Below, piece after piece: positions 8,179-16,861 of a stretch of DNA of 64,000 nt; the stretch's first letter is position 1, and each line of letters opens with the position of its first letter. Below the pieces are notes generated by a model, which saw only the letters and a program-made list of their open reading frames with translations, was not told the origin of the DNA and ran no database searches. Source of the stretch: Acidobacteriota bacterium (GTDB lineage Bacteria > Acidobacteriota > Vicinamibacteria > Vicinamibacterales > CAVVIG01); the NCBI GenBank assembly GCA_018268955.1, contig JAFDVO010000023.1, positions 24,450 through 88,449 on the forward strand. The letters are read 5' to 3'. The translations under genes and the position numbers were made by a program.

Positions 8179-9411
8179 CTACGTCAGCTTGCTGATCAGG
8201 TCGAAGATCGGCAGGTACATCGCGATGACGATGCCGCCGACGACGACGCCGAGGAACGCGATCATGATCGGCTCGAGGAGCGTCAGCAGGCCGGCCACGG
8301 CTGCGTCGACTTCCTCTTCGTAGAAGTCCGCAATCTTCGCGAGCATCGTGTCGAGCGCGCCGGTGGTTTCGCCGACGCCGATCATCTGCACGACCATCGG
8401 CGGGAACACCGCGGTTTCCCGCAGCGGCGCCGCAATCGTCTCGCCGTGCTCGATGCTCTTGCGGGTCACCATCACCGCGTCCTCGATGATGGCGTTGCCC
8501 GAGGTGCGGGCCGTGATGTCCAGGCCGTCCAGAATCGGCACGCCGGAGCTGATGAGTGTGGCGAGCGTGCGGCAGAAGCGGGCCACCGCAATTTTGCGGA
8601 GGATGTCGCCCAGCACGGGCAGCTTCAGCGTGACCCGGTCGATGGTCCGCCGCCCGCCCTCCGTGCGGTAGTAGGTGCGGAACGCCCACCCGAGCGCGGC
8701 GATGCCGGCGACGATGAAGACGAAGTAGCTGACGAGCGAGTTGCTCAGCCAGATGACGACGCGCGTCGGCAGCGGCAGCTCGGCGCCGAGCCCTTCGAAC
8801 AGCTGCGCGAAGGTCGGGATGACCTTCCAGAGGATGACGCCCACCACGAGCGCGGCAATGACGATGACCGCGACCGGGTAGATCATCGCGGACTTCACCT
8901 GCCCCTTCAGCTTGACGTTCTTCTCGATGTAGGTGGCGAGCCGCTTCAGGATGGTGTCCAGGATGCCGCCCGCCTCGCCCGCGGCCACCATGTTGGTGAA
9001 GAGCGGGTCGAACGTCTTGGGGTGGCGCCGCATCGCGTCGGCGAGCGACGCGCCCCCCTCGACGTCGGTGCGGGTCTGGAGGATCGTCGCGGAGAAGTTC
9101 TTGTCCTGCTCCTGCGTGCCGAGGATGTCCAGGCACTGGACGAGCGGGAGGCCCGCGTCGATCATCACGGAGAACTGGCGCGTGAAGACGGCGAGGCTCT
9201 TGGCTGATGCGGACTTGCCGGTCTTCCCGGCGCCCTTGACGGCCGCTGCCTTCTGCTTCTCCTCGGCCTTCGCCTTGGCCGGCGTGATCTTCGTGACCAC
9301 CACCTGTTCACGGCGCAGCGCCGCGACGGCGGCCTCGATGGTGTCCGCGACCCGTTCGCCGCTGACGGCCTGCCCGGCGCGCGTCCGGCCCGAGTATGCG
9401 AATGTCGCCAT
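8179..9411 (-). CDS. pilC: Type IV pilus inner-membrane platform protein
   Basis: This 410-residue protein has two T2SSF domains, about residues 70-195 and 270-400, each ending in hydrophobic helices. The family start (AYSGRTRAGQ) is followed by a Lys/Ala-rich linker at about 38-68. SLAVFTRQFSVMIDAGLPLV is the characteristic start of the first domain. PilC anchors the motor ATPases PilB and PilT and passes rotation to the growing pilin helix. It lies between pilT (12 nt upstream) and pilS, in the usual BTC order. Length is normal for the family. Confidence 0.93.
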   Translation of the reverse strand: MATFAYSGRTRAGQAVSGERVADTIEAAVAALRREQVVVTKITPAKAKAEEKQKAAAVKGAGKTGKSASAKSLAVFTRQFSVMIDAGLPLVQCLDILGTQEQDKNFSATILQTRTDVEGGASLADAMRRHPKTFDPLFTNMVAAGEAGGILDTILKRLATYIEKNVKLKGQVKSAMIYPVAVIVIAALVVGVILWKVIPTFAQLFEGLGAELPLPTRVVIWLSNSLVSYFVFIVAGIAALGWAFRTYYRTEGGRRTIDRVTLKLPVLGDILRKIAVARFCRTLATLISSGVPILDGLDITARTSGNAIIEDAVMVTRKSIEHGETIAAPLRETAVFPPMVVQMIGVGETTGALDTMLAKIADFYEEEVDAAVAGLLTLLEPIMIAFLGVVVGGIVIAMYLPIFDLISKLT

Positions 9412-9423
9412 GCCGTTCCTTCC

Positions 9424-10560
9424 TTACCGTGCTGCGGCGGGCCGCACGACCGCGGGCCCGCGTCCCATGCCCGCGCCGGCGACGACGCCGACGCCGCGGT
9501 TGATCATTTCCTGCAGTTCGTCCTTGTTCGACGAGTTGTTCAGCGCTGTTTCGAGCGTGATCTTGCGCTGCAGGTAGAGGCTCGCCAGCGACTGGTTCGC
9601 CGTCTGCATCCCGTATTTCTCCTGGCCGGTCTGCATCGAGCCGTAGATCTGGTGGATCTTGTCGTCGCGAATGAGGTTCCTGATGGCCGGGGTCGGCACC
9701 ATGATCTCGAGCGAGGCGACGCGCCCCTTGCCGTCGGCCTTCGGCAGCAGCGCCTGGCAGACGATGCCTTCGAGGACGAGCGAGAGCTGCGTGCGGATCT
9801 GCGACTGCTGCCCCGACGGGAAAATGTCGATGATGCGGTTGATCGTCTGGGCCGCCGAGTTCGTGTGCAGCGTGCCGAACGTGAGGTGGCCGGTCTCCGC
9901 AATCTTCAGCGCCGCTTCCACCGTTTCGAGATCCCGCATTTCGCCGATGAGGACGATGTCCGGGTCCTCGCGGAGGGCGGCACGAAGCGCGTTCGAGAAG
10001 CTGTTCGTGTCGCTGTGGACCTCGCGCTGGTTCACCAGGCAGTTCTTGTGCGGGTGGATGTACTCGATCGGGTCCTCGATGGTGAGGATGTGGTCGTGCC
10101 GCTCCGAGTTGATCTTGTCGATCATCGCCGCCAGCGTCGTCGACTTGCCGCTGCCGGTCGGGCCGGTGACGAGCACGAGGCCGCGCGGCCGTTCGGCGAG
10201 CGTGGCGATGACCGGCGGCAGCCCGAGTTCACCGAAGCTGCGGATCTTCTCGGGGATGAGGCGGTAGACCGCGCCGGTGGCGCCGCGCTGGCTGAAGACG
10301 TTGCAGCGGAAGCGCGCGAGCCCCTTGATGCCGAAGGAGAAGTCCAGCTCCTGGGTTTCCTCGTAGCGCTTCTTCTGCGCGTCGGTGAGGACGCTGTAGA
10401 CCAGCTGCTTCGTTTCGGCGGGGCCGAGGTCCGGCATCGGCAGCCGCTGCAGGTGGCCGTGCACGCGGATCTGCGGCGGCGTGGCGGTGGTGATGTGGAG
10501 GTCCGAGCCCTCCATGTCGACGAGCAGCTTGAGCAGTTCTGGCAGCGTTGCCGTGGCCAT
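9424..10560 (-). CDS. pilT: Type IV pilus retraction ATPase
   Basis: The 378-residue protein has an N-terminal PAS-like domain, Walker A GPTGSGKS at 133-140, the Asp box (TIEDPIEY), Walker B IVLIGEMRD at 202-210 and the His box (TLHTN). The motif AIRNLIRD at 292-299 is the retraction-specific C-terminal signature that separates PilT from PilB. The last 20 residues are Gly/Ala/Arg-rich and not conserved. It powers pilus retraction and twitching at the inner-membrane base. pilB ends 3 nt upstream. Confidence 0.95.
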   Translation of the reverse strand: MATATLPELLKLLVDMEGSDLHITTATPPQIRVHGHLQRLPMPDLGPAETKQLVYSVLTDAQKKRYEETQELDFSFGIKGLARFRCNVFSQRGATGAVYRLIPEKIRSFGELGLPPVIATLAERPRGLVLVTGPTGSGKSTTLAAMIDKINSERHDHILTIEDPIEYIHPHKNCLVNQREVHSDTNSFSNALRAALREDPDIVLIGEMRDLETVEAALKIAETGHLTFGTLHTNSAAQTINRIIDIFPSGQQSQIRTQLSLVLEGIVCQALLPKADGKGRVASLEIMVPTPAIRNLIRDDKIHQIYGSMQTGQEKYGMQTANQSLASLYLQRKITLETALNNSSNKDELQEMINRGVGVVAGAGMGRGPAVVRPAAAR

Positions 10561-10563
10561 GGG

Positions 10564-12333
10564 TTACTTCACCGTCTCCCGGACGACTTCCTCGATGGTG
10601 GTGACGCCGTCGCGGACCTTGCGCAGGCCGCTCTGGCGGAGCGTGATCATCCCTTCGTCGATCGCCTTGCGCCGCAGTTCCAGCCCAGACGCGCCGACGA
10701 GAATGAGCTCACGCAGTTCCTCGCTGATCTCCATCACTTCGTACAGGCCGACGCGCCCCTTGTAGCCGGTGTTGTTGCACCGGTCGCAGCCGGAGCCCTT
10801 CATCGGGACCACCGTCTGCGCATCGTCGGGCGAGAAGCCAGCCTGGATGAGCGCGGCCGGCGCATGCGGATGCGGCTCCGCACAGTTGGAGCAGATACGC
10901 CGGACCAGTCGCTGTGCGCAGATGAGGTGCACAGAGCTTGCCACCAGGAACGGCTCGATGCCCATGTTCATCAGGCGGTTGATCGTGCTCGGCGCGTCGT
11001 TGGTGTGGAGCGTCGAGAGCACGAGGTGCCCGGTGAGCGCAGCCTTCACGGCGATTTCCGCCGTTTCGAAGTCGCGGATTTCGCCCACGAGGATGATGTT
11101 CGGGTCCTGGCGCAGGAAGGAGCGGAGCGCGGCGGCGAAGTTCAGGCCGATGTTTTCACGGACCTGCACCTGGTTGACGCCGGCGAGGTTGAATTCGACC
11201 GGATCCTCCGCCGTCATGATGTTGGTTTCCGAGGTGTTGATCCGCGCAATCGAGGAGTAGAGCGTGTTGGTCTTGCCGCTGCCCGTGGGCCCGGTGACGA
11301 GCACCATGCCCCACGGCCGCTGGATGGCGGTCTCGAACTTGGCGAGCGACTCGGACTCGAAGCCGAGCTTCGTCATGTCGAGCATCAGCTTGTCGCGGTC
11401 GAGGAGACGCATGACGATCTTCTCGCCGAAGAGCGTCGGCAGCACCGAGACGCGGAAGTCGATCTCCTTGGGGACACCGTTCTCGTTGAAGCGGATCTTG
11501 ATGCGCCCGTCCTGCGGGAGCCGCTTCTCGGCGATGTCCAGCTTGGACATGATCTTGATGCGCGACGAGATCGCGTCGCGGAACTTCATCGGCGGGCTCA
11601 TGATGTTGTAGAGGATCCCGTCGATGCGGTAGCGAACCCGCAGCTCCTTCTCGTACGGCTCGATGTGGATGTCGCTCGCCCCTTTCTGGATGGCGGACAT
11701 CAGCACGACGTTGACGAGCCGCACCACCGGCGCTTCCTCGCCCTGCTTGGCGAGCGCCTCGGCGCTGATCTCCTGTAGTTCCTCGAGAACCTCGACGTCG
11801 TCGGCCGGCGCGGAGAGCGCCTCCTGGAGTTCCTCGAGCCCCTTGCTCGCGGCATCGAGCGCGCTCGGCCCGGACGGCACGGCGACGCTGACGGCCGCCT
11901 TGCCGGGCGAGGCGGCGTAGTACTTCTGGATGGCGTCGACGACCGCGGTTTCGGAGGCGACGACCGGCTCCACGTTGTAGCCGGTCATGAACTTGATGTC
12001 GTCCATCGCGAAGACGTTGGTGGGGTCCGTCATCGCGATGGTGAGCGTCGCGCCCGAGCGGGAGAGCGGGATGATCTCGTACTTGCGGGCGGTGTCGGCG
12101 GGAATGAGCTTGATGACCGCCGGGTCGATCTCGAACTGGGTGAGGTTGATCGACGGGACGCCGTACTGGCGGCTGAGGAGTGCGGTGATCTCCTCGTCCT
12201 TCACGAAGCCGAGGCGAACCAGGTTGTGGCCGAGCTTTCCCCCGTTGGCCTTCTGATGGTTCAGGGCCTGCTGCAGCTGCTCCGGGGTGATGCGTTTCTC
12301 CTTGAGGAGAAGTTCGCCAATGCGGACGGCCAT
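10564..12333 (-). CDS. pilB: Type IV pilus extension ATPase
   Basis: The 589-residue protein has an N-terminal MshEN/T2SSE_N domain (1-145), an acidic linker (about 160-200), Walker A GPTGSGKT at 348-355, the Asp box (TAEDPVEF), Walker B ILVGEIRD at 414-421, and a four-cysteine zinc site C481, C484, C516, C519. This is full length for PilB. The MshEN domain binds cyclic di-GMP in several homologues; whether it does here is not shown. It is the first motor gene of the cluster and follows the barrel-protein gene by 33 nt. Confidence 0.95.
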   Translation of the reverse strand: MAVRIGELLLKEKRITPEQLQQALNHQKANGGKLGHNLVRLGFVKDEEITALLSRQYGVPSINLTQFEIDPAVIKLIPADTARKYEIIPLSRSGATLTIAMTDPTNVFAMDDIKFMTGYNVEPVVASETAVVDAIQKYYAASPGKAAVSVAVPSGPSALDAASKGLEELQEALSAPADDVEVLEELQEISAEALAKQGEEAPVVRLVNVVLMSAIQKGASDIHIEPYEKELRVRYRIDGILYNIMSPPMKFRDAISSRIKIMSKLDIAEKRLPQDGRIKIRFNENGVPKEIDFRVSVLPTLFGEKIVMRLLDRDKLMLDMTKLGFESESLAKFETAIQRPWGMVLVTGPTGSGKTNTLYSSIARINTSETNIMTAEDPVEFNLAGVNQVQVRENIGLNFAAALRSFLRQDPNIILVGEIRDFETAEIAVKAALTGHLVLSTLHTNDAPSTINRLMNMGIEPFLVASSVHLICAQRLVRRICSNCAEPHPHAPAALIQAGFSPDDAQTVVPMKGSGCDRCNNTGYKGRVGLYEVMEISEELRELILVGASGLELRRKAIDEGMITLRQSGLRKVRDGVTTIEEVVRETVK

Positions 12334-12366
12334 GTGTCGATCGTCGTGGTCACCGGTGGAAGCTCG

Positions 12367-13398
12367 TCAGAACGTCACGCTGACGCCCGTGCTCCACCCC
12401 TGCACCGATTCATCGCGCCCCTGCGTGCGCGTGGCATTGACATGAATGGCCCGCGTCACCGCGACGCTGACCCCGCCGCTGACTGCCGGCCGCAGATCGT
12501 CGACCGTGTTGCCCGACAAACCGCCGCGCACGCCAAGGCGGCCGTTCAACAGCCACGCCTCCGCGCCTCCCGCGACATGCCGGACGTTCCCCGTGACCGT
12601 TGCCTGCGTCGTGAGATCGGCATCGGCCGCCAGCTTCCAGCCTTGAAGGCCGCCGACCCGACGCGTGAAGACCGCCAGGCCGACACGCGCCTGCCGCTCC
12701 AGCGTCAGCGCATCAGCGCCGCTGCCGAGCGTCGGCCGCGTGAGGTTCTTCGCCGTGAAGCCGACCCGCACGTGCCCGAGCTGCGCCATCGCGCCGACAT
12801 CGAGGTCCGAGCGGTAGTGGCGCGACACGCTGAGCCCATCGACGTCGTCCAGCGACGGGGCCGCCGCCGAGAGCGGGGGCGTCAACACCGTTGCCCCGGC
12901 CACCAGCAGCTTGATGGTGCTGCCGATGACGAGGTGATCGCCAATCGACTGGCCGATCGTGGTGCCGAACTGGTTCACCGATACGGAACGCACACTGCTC
13001 CCACTGGTCCGAGGATCTTGTCGGTTGGCGGCCCACGACGCTGTAGAGCCAAATGGCGCTATTTCACTGATGCGAAACCGGTAGTAGCTCAGGCCGAGTG
13101 CAGGAAATGCGATCGCGAAGTCCCCGGATGTCGCACGAATTGCGGGGCCTCCGGCAACGGGGCTCGACGGTTCGGTGACCCGGCTGCGCTCGAGGAGCGC
13201 GCTGAGGTATGCGCCGCTGGCGAGCCCGGCCGGGTTCCACCAGCTCGCCGTCGCGTCGTCCGCCACGGCGACGAAGGCGCCACCCATCCCCTGCGCACGA
13301 ACGCCTACGTTTTCGAACGTTTGCGCCGAAACAGTGGACGCGTGGCCAGCCAGGCCGAGGGCGAGTGCCGCCGCGCACAGAAACGTACAGTTCCGCAT
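12367..13398 (-). CDS. Outer-membrane beta-barrel-like protein (PorV/UPF0164-like)
   Basis: This 343-residue protein has a signal peptide (cleavage likely after VSA, about residue 25). The motif VRAQGMGGAFVAVADDATAS then WWNPAGLA at about 29-56 marks the FadL/PorV/UPF0164-like outer-membrane group. The rest alternates polar and hydrophobic residues and ends in a terminal aromatic (VSVTF), typical of a barrel. It is upstream of pilB in the same direction, with 33 nt between them, and may be co-transcribed with the pilus genes. A role in pilus or export function is inference from position. The divergent MarR gene starts 152 nt away. Confidence 0.65.
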   Translation of the reverse strand: MRNCTFLCAAALALGLAGHASTVSAQTFENVGVRAQGMGGAFVAVADDATASWWNPAGLASGAYLSALLERSRVTEPSSPVAGGPAIRATSGDFAIAFPALGLSYYRFRISEIAPFGSTASWAANRQDPRTSGSSVRSVSVNQFGTTIGQSIGDHLVIGSTIKLLVAGATVLTPPLSAAAPSLDDVDGLSVSRHYRSDLDVGAMAQLGHVRVGFTAKNLTRPTLGSGADALTLERQARVGLAVFTRRVGGLQGWKLAADADLTTQATVTGNVRHVAGGAEAWLLNGRLGVRGGLSGNTVDDLRPAVSGGVSVAVTRAIHVNATRTQGRDESVQGWSTGVSVTF

Positions 13399-13524
13399 AC
13401 AGACCTCTTATCGGGCGATACAGGGGCGCGGGTCACTCCGCCGCCCCGGGGTGAACAGTTTTGGATGCGCGATCACGAAAGTGGCAGCGCAAGGAACGTG
13501 CGTGGTACGTTAGCCGTCTTAACA

Positions 13525-13539
13525 GTTAGGCAGCCTAAC
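13525..13539. promoter_or_regulatory. MarR-type operator GTTAGGC-A-GCCTAAC
   Basis: This is a perfect 7-bp inverted repeat with a single central base, 11 bp before the MarR start codon and within the 152-bp divergent spacer. Size and placement fit a MarR dimer site, so the regulator probably controls itself and the efflux genes downstream, and perhaps the barrel gene on the other side. Binding is inferred. Confidence 0.6.
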
Positions 13540-13550
13540 CTTCCGAGACC

Positions 13551-14045
13551 ATGCCCCGAACGGAGACGCGCGATACCGCGCGCCAGATACTCGAGATCAT
13601 CCCGGTCGTGATGAGAACCGTGGCCGCCGAGCTGCGCTCGGCCGGCGAGATGCCGGCACCCGCGCACTTCGGCCTGCTCACGATTCTCGGCGATCAGCCG
13701 CGTACGCTGACAGAGCTGGCGCTGCTGCAGGGGGTGAGCCTGCCGACCATGTCCAACTCGATCTCCACGCTCGTCCAGCGCGGGTGGGTGAAGCGCTCCT
13801 CCCCGGCGAAGGACCGGCGCGTGGTGCTCATCGAGGTGACACCGCTCGGCCGCGCCACGGTCGAGCGGGTCGGCAAGGCGGCCGAAGCGCACCTGAGCGA
13901 GCGGCTGGGCACGCTCGACGCGGCGTCGCGACGGCGGCTGCGGGCCGGCCTCGGCGTGCTGCGCGCGGTCTTTGCCGACGCGCCCCCGGCCGCCCTGCGC
14001 AGTTCGCGTCGAACATCAGCCCGCACGCCAGCGTCTAACGGCTGA
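13551..14045 (+). CDS. MarR-family transcriptional regulator
   Basis: This 164-residue protein has a winged helix: TLTELALLQGVSLPTMSNSI is the helix-turn-helix, and the wing is WVKRSSPAKDRRVVLIEVT, with the family DRR motif at about residue 85. Dimerisation helices flank it. It is followed 22 nt later by an efflux adaptor gene, so it is likely the local repressor of that cassette, released by a small molecule (family knowledge). The 3' end is Ala/Arg-rich and not conserved. Confidence 0.88.
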   Translation: MPRTETRDTARQILEIIPVVMRTVAAELRSAGEMPAPAHFGLLTILGDQPRTLTELALLQGVSLPTMSNSISTLVQRGWVKRSSPAKDRRVVLIEVTPLGRATVERVGKAAEAHLSERLGTLDAASRRRLRAGLGVLRAVFADAPPAALRSSRRTSARTPASNG

Positions 14046-14067
14046 GCATCAGATTCTGGAGCACAGC

Positions 14068-15447
14068 GTGAAGAGGAAACCGGTTCTCATCGTCCTGCTG
14101 GTCATCATCCTTGGCGGCGCCATCGCCGGCGGGACCGCATATTACCGGCGAACCCCGGGCACGACCGTCACCGTCGAGGCGATCCGCGCACGGGACCTCG
14201 AGTCCATCGTCTCGGCATCCGGCAAGATCCAGCCGAAGCGGCTCGTCAACATCAGCGCCGACACCTCCGGCCGCGTGGTCGACCTCGCCGTGAACGAGGG
14301 GGACCGCGTCACCAAGGGGCAGTTCCTCCTCCAGATCGATCCGAAGTCGCTGCGCACCCGCGTCGACAGCGGCACCGCATCGCTGCAGGCGGCCGAGAGC
14401 TCGCTGGACCAGCAGCGCCAGTCGGTCGAGACCGCACGCGTGCAGCTCGATCAGGCGCAGAAGAACCTGGCGCGGCAGCGGGACCTCTGGAGCCAGCAGC
14501 TCACCACGCGGGAAGCGCTCGACAAGGCCGAGAGCGACGTCCGCGCCGCCGAGTCGTCGCTGCGCGAACGCGAAAAGCAGGTGTCCGCGCAGGCGGCACG
14601 CATTGGCCAGGAGCGCGCATCGCTCGAGAGCGCCCGCTACGACCTCAGCAAGGTCCGCATCGAGTCGCCCATCGACGGCATCGTCACCCGCCGCAACATC
14701 CAGGAAGGCGAAACGGCGGTCATCGGGACGATGAACAATGCCGGGACGGTGCTGCTGACGCTGGCCGACATGTCGGTCATCCAGGCCGAGGTCGAGGTCG
14801 ACGAGACGAACATCCCCAACGTGAAGATCGGCCAGCCCGCCAAGATCACCATCGACGCGATGCCGGACCGCACGTTCAAGGGGCACGTCAGCGAGATCGG
14901 CAACAGCCCGATCCAGAGCACCTCCAGCACGTCCACGACACAGGCGACCAACTTCAAGGTCGTCGTCATCCTCGACGAGCCGATTCCGGACGTGCGCCCC
15001 GGCTTCACCTGCACGGCCGACATCACGACCGCGACCCGCCAGAACGTCACCGCGGTGCCGATCCCAGCCGTGGCGGTGCGTGAGCTTGTCTACGACGCGA
15101 GCGGCGCGGTCGTGAAGCAGCCGAAGGCGCCGAAGCCGAAGCGGTCCCCGTTCGTGTTCGGCTCGAACGCGAGCGTGGGTTCGTCAGAGGCAGAACAGGC
15201 GGCCACCCGCGAGCTGCTGCCCGGACAGACACGCAAGGAAGTGGAGGGCGTGTTCGTCCGGCGCGGCGGTCTCGCCGAGTTCGTGCCGATCAGGCTCGGG
15301 ATTTCCGGCGACAAGTACTTCGAGGTGCTCGGCGGCCTGAAGCCGGGCGACGAGGTGGTCACCGGCCCGTTCAACCAGGTCCGCTCGCTCGCAGACGGCG
15401 ACGAGATCAAGGTGGATCAGGCGAAGACTCCGGTCCGGGCGAACTGA
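14068..15447 (+). CDS. Periplasmic adaptor (MFP/HlyD, MacA-like) of an efflux system
   Basis: From GTG 14068 (GGAG 7 nt upstream) the product is 459 residues. It has one membrane helix (about 5-25), a lipoyl/barrel-sandwich half (SASGKIQPKRLVNIS), a long coiled coil at about 90-190, the second half (VRIESPIDGIVTRRNIQEGE), a beta-barrel domain and a membrane-proximal domain. In MacAB-type pumps the adaptor links the inner-membrane transporter to a TolC channel. A longer in-frame start at 13972 overlaps the MarR gene and lacks the signal anchor. An insert at about 345-395 is rich in Lys, Pro and Ser. Two permease genes follow. Confidence 0.88.
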   Translation: MKRKPVLIVLLVIILGGAIAGGTAYYRRTPGTTVTVEAIRARDLESIVSASGKIQPKRLVNISADTSGRVVDLAVNEGDRVTKGQFLLQIDPKSLRTRVDSGTASLQAAESSLDQQRQSVETARVQLDQAQKNLARQRDLWSQQLTTREALDKAESDVRAAESSLREREKQVSAQAARIGQERASLESARYDLSKVRIESPIDGIVTRRNIQEGETAVIGTMNNAGTVLLTLADMSVIQAEVEVDETNIPNVKIGQPAKITIDAMPDRTFKGHVSEIGNSPIQSTSSTSTTQATNFKVVVILDEPIPDVRPGFTCTADITTATRQNVTAVPIPAVAVRELVYDASGAVVKQPKAPKPKRSPFVFGSNASVGSSEAEQAATRELLPGQTRKEVEGVFVRRGGLAEFVPIRLGISGDKYFEVLGGLKPGDEVVTGPFNQVRSLADGDEIKVDQAKTPVRAN

Positions 15448-15466
15448 CGGGCAATCCCAAAGGCAC

Positions 15467-16693
15467 GTGAACACGCTCTTCGAATCGGCCGGCATCGCGC
15501 TCCAGGCGATCTGGGCCTCCAAGCTCCGGTCCTTGATGACCGTGCTCGGCAACATCGTCGCCGTCACGTCGATCATTGCCGTGGTGTCGCTGATTCAGGG
15601 GCTGAACGCCTCGGTCACGTCGGCCATCATGAGCCAGGCGGGCGCCGACTCGTTCAGCGTGCAGCAGTTCCCGGTCACGCGCAGCGACGAGGAGTTCGAG
15701 GCGGTCCGGGCCAACCCGCGGCTGACGCTCACCGAAGCGCGCGCAATCCGGCGCTACAGCGATCAGATTGCGGCCGTCATGGCCGAAGCGACCGGGAACG
15801 GACGCGTCACCTACCGCGACAAGTCGATCGACAGCACGCGGGTCCTCGGCGTCACCGAGGAATACGTCGACTTCTCGACGTTCGACGCCGAACGCGGGCG
15901 CCTCATGAGCCCAACGGAGGTGAGCACGTCACGGCCGGTCACCGTGATCGGCTGGCAGACGGCCGACCGGCTCTTCGGATCCCAGGTGGATCCGCTCGAC
16001 AAGGTCATCCAGATCGAGGGCATCCACTTCCGCGTCGTCGGCGTCAGCGCGAAGAAGGGCTCGATCCTCGGCCAGTCGCAGGACGAGTTCGCCGTCATTC
16101 CGCTCGGCCAGTTCCAGCAGATCTTCGGCTCGCGCCGTTCGCTGTCGATCATGGTCAAGCCGCGGGACGTGAACACCATCTCGTCGGTGATGGACGAGGC
16201 GACCATTGCGCTGCGCAGCGCACGAGGCCTCAAGCCGAAGCAGAAGGACAACTTCGGCATGTTCACCTCGGACACGATCCTCGACATCTACCACCAGGCG
16301 ACCAACGGCATCTTCGCCGTGCTCGTCGGCGTGGTCGCACTGTCGCTCGTCGTGGGCGGCATCGTCATCATGAACATCATGCTGATGGTCGTGAGCGAGC
16401 GGACGCGCGAGATCGGCCTGCGCAAGGCGCTCGGGGCGAGGCGGGCCGACATCATGGCGCAGATGCTCACCGAGTCGGTCGTGCTCTCGATGTTCGGCGG
16501 CGTCATCGGCACCGTCTTCGGCGGGCTCATTGCCACCACGATTGCGGCGTTCACGCCGATCCCCGCCTCGGTCGAACTCTGGTCGGTCGGACTCGGCATC
16601 GGCATCACCGCCCTGGTCGGCCTGTTCTTCGGGTTGTATCCCGCCGGCCGCGCTGCACGGCTCGACCCCATCGAGGCGCTGCGCCGTGAGTAA
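15467..16693 (+). CDS. MacB/FtsX-type ABC transporter permease 1
   Basis: This 408-residue protein starts at GTG 15467. It has an N-terminal membrane helix at about 22-45 (SKLRSLMTVLGNIVAVTSII), a MacB periplasmic core domain of about 230 residues, and an FtsX domain with three helices at about 285-400. TREIGLRKALGARRADI is the family coupling motif that contacts the ATPase. It carries no nucleotide-binding domain, and none is encoded beside it. It starts 19 nt after the adaptor gene, so both are in one operon. Confidence 0.88.
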   Translation: MNTLFESAGIALQAIWASKLRSLMTVLGNIVAVTSIIAVVSLIQGLNASVTSAIMSQAGADSFSVQQFPVTRSDEEFEAVRANPRLTLTEARAIRRYSDQIAAVMAEATGNGRVTYRDKSIDSTRVLGVTEEYVDFSTFDAERGRLMSPTEVSTSRPVTVIGWQTADRLFGSQVDPLDKVIQIEGIHFRVVGVSAKKGSILGQSQDEFAVIPLGQFQQIFGSRRSLSIMVKPRDVNTISSVMDEATIALRSARGLKPKQKDNFGMFTSDTILDIYHQATNGIFAVLVGVVALSLVVGGIVIMNIMLMVVSERTREIGLRKALGARRADIMAQMLTESVVLSMFGGVIGTVFGGLIATTIAAFTPIPASVELWSVGLGIGITALVGLFFGLYPAGRAARLDPIEALRRE

Positions 16694-16705
16694 CAGGACG
16701 GCTAT

Positions 16706-16860
16706 GAGCTATGGGCGCTGGGCGCTGGGCTGCAGGTACTGGGGGATGGGCTCTCCAGGCGCCTGGCTGCGCGTCAGCGCGGCTGCTCGTCGCGGGAGTC
16801 GGCGTGGATTCGGCCTGTCGCCCATGGCTCATCGCCCATGGCCTGTCCGCGAGGAACTCG
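16706..16860. repeat. Spacer repeat, G-rich GGGCGCT-type family (B-like), between the permease genes
   Basis: The 168-nt gap between the two permease genes holds GCTATGAGCTATGGGCGCTG and further GGGCGCTGGGC units. Near its end are CCCATGGCTCATCGCCCATG units that can pair with the start. The same CCCATGG units occur at 5055-5080, upstream of the pilR stop. It is degenerate but clearly periodic. No gene is seen in the gap. Confidence 0.45.
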
Positions 16861-16861
16861 C

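Noticed and set aside
9652..11778. 708-residue open frame on the plus strand, antisense to pilT and pilB
   Set aside because: Same reason: a shadow of pilB and pilT, rich in Arg, Asp, Glu, His and Val, with no domain.
13399..13550. Sigma-54 (-24/-12) promoter upstream of the barrel/pil genes
   Set aside because: A TGGCAG sequence is present, but the second element TTGC is not at the proper spacing on either strand.
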